Part shown: in pieces, positions 38,848 to 40,829 of the stretch
Layout of the letters: each line of letters opens with the position of its first letter
How positions within the stretch are numbered: position 1 is the stretch's first letter
NCBI GenBank assembly: GCA_964647785.1
Contig: CAZYJD010000010.1
Location: forward strand, 1-40,829
Direction of reading: 5' to 3'
Origin: CAZYJD01 sp964647785
GTDB lineage: Bacteria > Bacteroidota > Bacteroidia > NS11-12g > UBA9320
DNA: 40,829 nucleotides
Position numbers and translations under genes: made by a program
Notes under the pieces: model-generated
Told to the model about the DNA's origin: nothing
The model's database searches: none
The model's input: the letters and a program-made list of their open reading frames with translations, nothing else

Positions 38848-40112
38848 ATGCCAAAAATGCCATAATCCATCGAGATTCCAAGCCAATAACCTAAAGGAAT
38901 TGCAATCACCCAATAGGCAGACAAGGTGATCCAAAGCGGAACATTCACATCTTCCAAGCCTCTGAGAATGCCGAGATTAACAGCTTGTACACCATCAAAA
39001 ATCTGAAAAGCTGCAGCGAGAAGCATGAGCGAAATGGCCATGTCTGTTACCACTGGATCGAACACAAACAGACCCACCAATGATTCGCTGAATAACACAA
39101 ACAGCAGCCCAAAAATGAGCATGCAGCTCAGAATAACCAATTGTGCCAGCTTTCCGTAATGACCGGCAGCTTTGAGATCGTTCTTCCCAAATTCTGCCCC
39201 TACCAATATGCTGGCACCTGCCGAAATTCCTGTGGCAAACATATAGGTTACCGATGCCAGGGTAATGGCCGCCTGATGGGCTGCGAGCGATTTCGCTCCT
39301 ATCCAACCGGCCATGACTGCCGCAACTGCAAATGCTGCTACTTCAAAGAAGTATTGGAACCCCGAGGGAACGCCCAGCCGGAGAATTTCTTTCATTTGAA
39401 GCAAATCAAGCGAACGGCGATATCTGAATATTTGGCGGCCCGTAACCGGAACCCTTGCCGACTTCCAAATGAAGAAGAGCACGAAAACAGCCATGTATAT
39501 GCGGCTCAACAAAGTAGCCACCCCGGCGCCTACCAACTCCAATCTCGGAAAACCCCAATTGCCAAAAATGAACAGCCAGTTCAAAAATATATTCAATAGC
39601 AATGCACTGAGCGTAGCTGCCATCGAAACCCTGGTCAATTCGTAGCCATCGGTAATCCCCTTGGCCGCCATATACATATACATGGGCAATTGACTGAGCG
39701 CCAGTAAACGCATGTAAGGACCGGCTATAGCCGCCACCTCCTCCGGTTGATGCATCAACTCAAAATGGTAACTGATGTAGAAAAGCACGGCACCCAAAAG
39801 AACCGTAAGCAAAAGACTGATGAACATGCCCGATCGCAGCAATGATGGGATTTGCTCTTCCTGCCCGTTGCCCAATCGCATGGCAACCAGGGTTGATATC
39901 ACCAGCAAAATACCAATGCCCAATATACTCACCAAAAAAAATACCGAGTTGGCAATGCCAACCGCAGCCAAGGGAATATGGCCCAACTTGCCAACCATGA
40001 GGTTGTCGAAAAAACCCATGAAAACCAAGCCCAACTGACCCGCAATAAGCGGAATACTCAGCTGTAAAAGCTTCTTTAGTTTTAGTTGATGAAGTTGAAA
40101 ATACCTGATCAT
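38766..40112 (-). CDS. MATE-family multidrug/Na+ antiporter (NorM-like)
   Basis: 448 residues, about 12 membrane helices, the usual length. Leu-Ser-Ile-Pro-Leu-Ile-Ala-Gly-Gln-Leu-Gly at the start and Gly-Phe-Phe-Asp-Asn-Leu-Met-Val-Gly (about 33-41) are the NorM signature, with a matching pseudo-repeat in the second half (Gly-Val-Pro-Ser-Gly-Phe-Gln-Tyr-Phe-Phe-Glu). Exports cationic drugs or metabolites in exchange for Na+ or H+ across the inner membrane; substrate not predictable. The last 82 bases also encode the start of the PorT-like barrel gene in another frame. A promoter box TACTTTTG lies 13 bases before the start (40126-40133, minus). Confidence 0.93.
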   Translation of the reverse strand: MIRYFQLHQLKLKKLLQLSIPLIAGQLGLVFMGFFDNLMVGKLGHIPLAAVGIANSVFFLVSILGIGILLVISTLVAMRLGNGQEEQIPSLLRSGMFISLLLTVLLGAVLFYISYHFELMHQPEEVAAIAGPYMRLLALSQLPMYMYMAAKGITDGYELTRVSMAATLSALLLNIFLNWLFIFGNWGFPRLELVGAGVATLLSRIYMAVFVLFFIWKSARVPVTGRQIFRYRRSLDLLQMKEILRLGVPSGFQYFFEVAAFAVAAVMAGWIGAKSLAAHQAAITLASVTYMFATGISAGASILVGAEFGKNDLKAAGHYGKLAQLVILSCMLIFGLLFVLFSESLVGLFVFDPVVTDMAISLMLLAAAFQIFDGVQAVNLGILRGLEDVNVPLWITLSAYWVIAIPLGYWLGISMDYGIFGIWIGLTSGLVITATSLSIRFYNRLRKQ

Positions 40113-40125
40113 GAAATATGCCCGG

Positions 40126-40133
40126 CAAAAGTA
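40126..40133 (-). promoter_or_regulatory. -7 promoter box for the MATE gene
   Basis: TACTTTTG on the minus strand, exact TAnnTTTG match, 13 bases before the ATG at 40112. Confidence 0.55.
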
Positions 40134-40173
40134 GCACGATGTTCTTCACTCACACGCTCATTATTTTTACGAC

Positions 40174-40829
40174 ATGAAAAAGAAACTTGTTGTATTCAGC
40201 GGGGCAGGCATGAGTGCTGAAAGTGGCTTGGCTACCTTTAGAGACAGCAATGGCCTTTGGGAACAATACCAGATTGAAGAAGTGGCCACTCCTGAAGCCT
40301 GGCAAAAAGACCCGGAAAAAGTGCTTCACTTTTACAATCTCAGAAGAAAGCAATTGCTGCAAGCACAACCCAATGCGGCACACAAGTTACTTGCGCAGCT
40401 TCAAGCGAACTTCGACTTAAAAATCATCACACAAAACATTGATGATTTGCATGAACGCGCAGGCGCAAAGCAAGTATTACACCTGCATGGTGAACTTAGA
40501 AAGGCACGTTCGTGCGGACCAACAGGAAAAGTTTACCCCATTGAGGGTGCCTCGCTCAATTGGGGAGAACATTGCCAGGATGGCCATCAACTGAGACCTC
40601 ATGTGGTATGGTTTGGGGAAGAAGTTCCTGCAATGGAAGAAGCCATTCAACATGTTCAGATGGCCGATTTGTTTTTGGTAATGGGCACCTCACTCTCTGT
40701 TTATCCAGCTGCTTCCCTCGTTTTCGCTTTGAAGTCAAATACCCCTGCTTGGATCATTGACCCCGATCCTTCCTTGGCCGTCCCTCATAACTTTAATCAA
40801 ATTGCAATGAAGGCAACAGTTGGCTTGAA
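40174..40829 (+). CDS. Sirtuin NAD-dependent deacylase (3' end outside the window)
   Basis: The frame runs from the ATG at 40174 to the end of the window (218 codons, no stop). Sirtuin motifs: Gly-Ala-Gly-Met-Ser (about 10-14), Phe-Arg-Asp (23-25), Thr-Gln-Asn-Ile-Asp-Asp-Leu-His, the catalytic His in Leu-His-Gly-Glu-Leu, and Pro-His-Val-Val-Trp-Phe-Gly-Glu. Tyr54-x-x-Arg57 matches the YxxR signature that lets SIRT5/CobB-type sirtuins remove succinyl and malonyl groups. The four-Cys zinc site is largely absent: only one Cys after the HGEL motif and one before the Pro-His-Val are seen, as in many Bacteroidota sirtuins. The enzyme removes acyl groups from lysine using NAD. TATTTTTA (40162-40169) is a near-match promoter box. 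Confidence 0.93.
   Translation, partial: MKKKLVVFSGAGMSAESGLATFRDSNGLWEQYQIEEVATPEAWQKDPEKVLHFYNLRRKQLLQAQPNAAHKLLAQLQANFDLKIITQNIDDLHERAGAKQVLHLHGELRKARSCGPTGKVYPIEGASLNWGEHCQDGHQLRPHVVWFGEEVPAMEEAIQHVQMADLFLVMGTSLSVYPAASLVFALKSNTPAWIIDPDPSLAVPHNFNQIAMKATVGL

Noticed and set aside
1..40829. tRNA, rRNA, CRISPR arrays, insertion sequences, prophage genes, toxin-antitoxin or restriction systems
   Set aside because: None was recognised by eye in any gap or gene; a covariance-model scan would be needed to exclude small RNAs with certainty.

Overview
The window reads as a chromosomal segment of a Bacteroidota bacterium. Three things point there: type IX secretion and gliding protein families (a GldM C-terminal module at the left edge, and a PKD-repeat adhesin ending in a gliding-motility C-terminal domain at 35858-37984); families found mostly in this phylum (DUF6952, DUF4199, DUF6089-type barrels, BatA-type proteins, PorT-like barrels, SBBP propellers); and a recurring TAnnTTTG box, the phylum's -7 promoter element, placed 4-17 bases before many start codons. 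I would not name a genus. No tRNA, rRNA, CRISPR array, intact transposon or phage gene was seen.

Layout. 1-2987: a GldM-C protein cut by the window edge, followed 3 bases later by a secreted beta-helix/outer-membrane-barrel fusion. 3084-9708 (minus): a small orphan, a PAS/GAF hybrid kinase with a phospho-acceptor His and a receiver but no ATPase domain, and a secreted seven-bladed SBBP propeller. 9868-11840 (minus): a terminator, a degenerate copy of the propeller protein's C-terminus, a tightly overlapping trio (thioredoxin, DUF6952, secreted protein), and a secreted carboxypeptidase-regulatory-domain protein. 11902-15652 (plus): a HEAT/cyclophilin lipoprotein and an M61 PDZ peptidase. 15641-18921 (minus): a four-gene copper-type locus with a Cys/His/Met-rich membrane protein, an MbnP-like lipoprotein, an MbnH/MauG-like di-heme lipoprotein and an outer-membrane barrel.

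19238-24186 (plus): a DUF2797 protein that has lost its zinc-ribbon cysteines, an aspartate-type aminotransferase, a heptose-7-phosphate kinase and the TrkH potassium channel. 24231-32217 (plus): a small barrel, a BatA/VWA-like protein, a dihydroorotase homologue without its metal-binding HxH, an acidic orphan, DUF4199, two glycosyltransferases and LipB, closed by a clear terminator. 32315-34096: LemA-TPM-TPM. 34148-35760: a DEDD exonuclease overlapping an RNA methyltransferase. 35858-37984: the PKD/type IX adhesin. 38044-40112 (minus): a MATE exporter whose end overlaps a PorT-like barrel gene. 40174 to the end: a sirtuin deacylase cut by the window edge.

The most interesting content is the copper-type MbnP/MbnH locus, the kinase without a catalytic domain, the beta-helix/barrel fusion next to a GldM-C protein, and the C-terminal module shared by the propeller and its remnant. 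Most of the rest is housekeeping and envelope biogenesis. Function calls are from motif recognition only; no database search was run.
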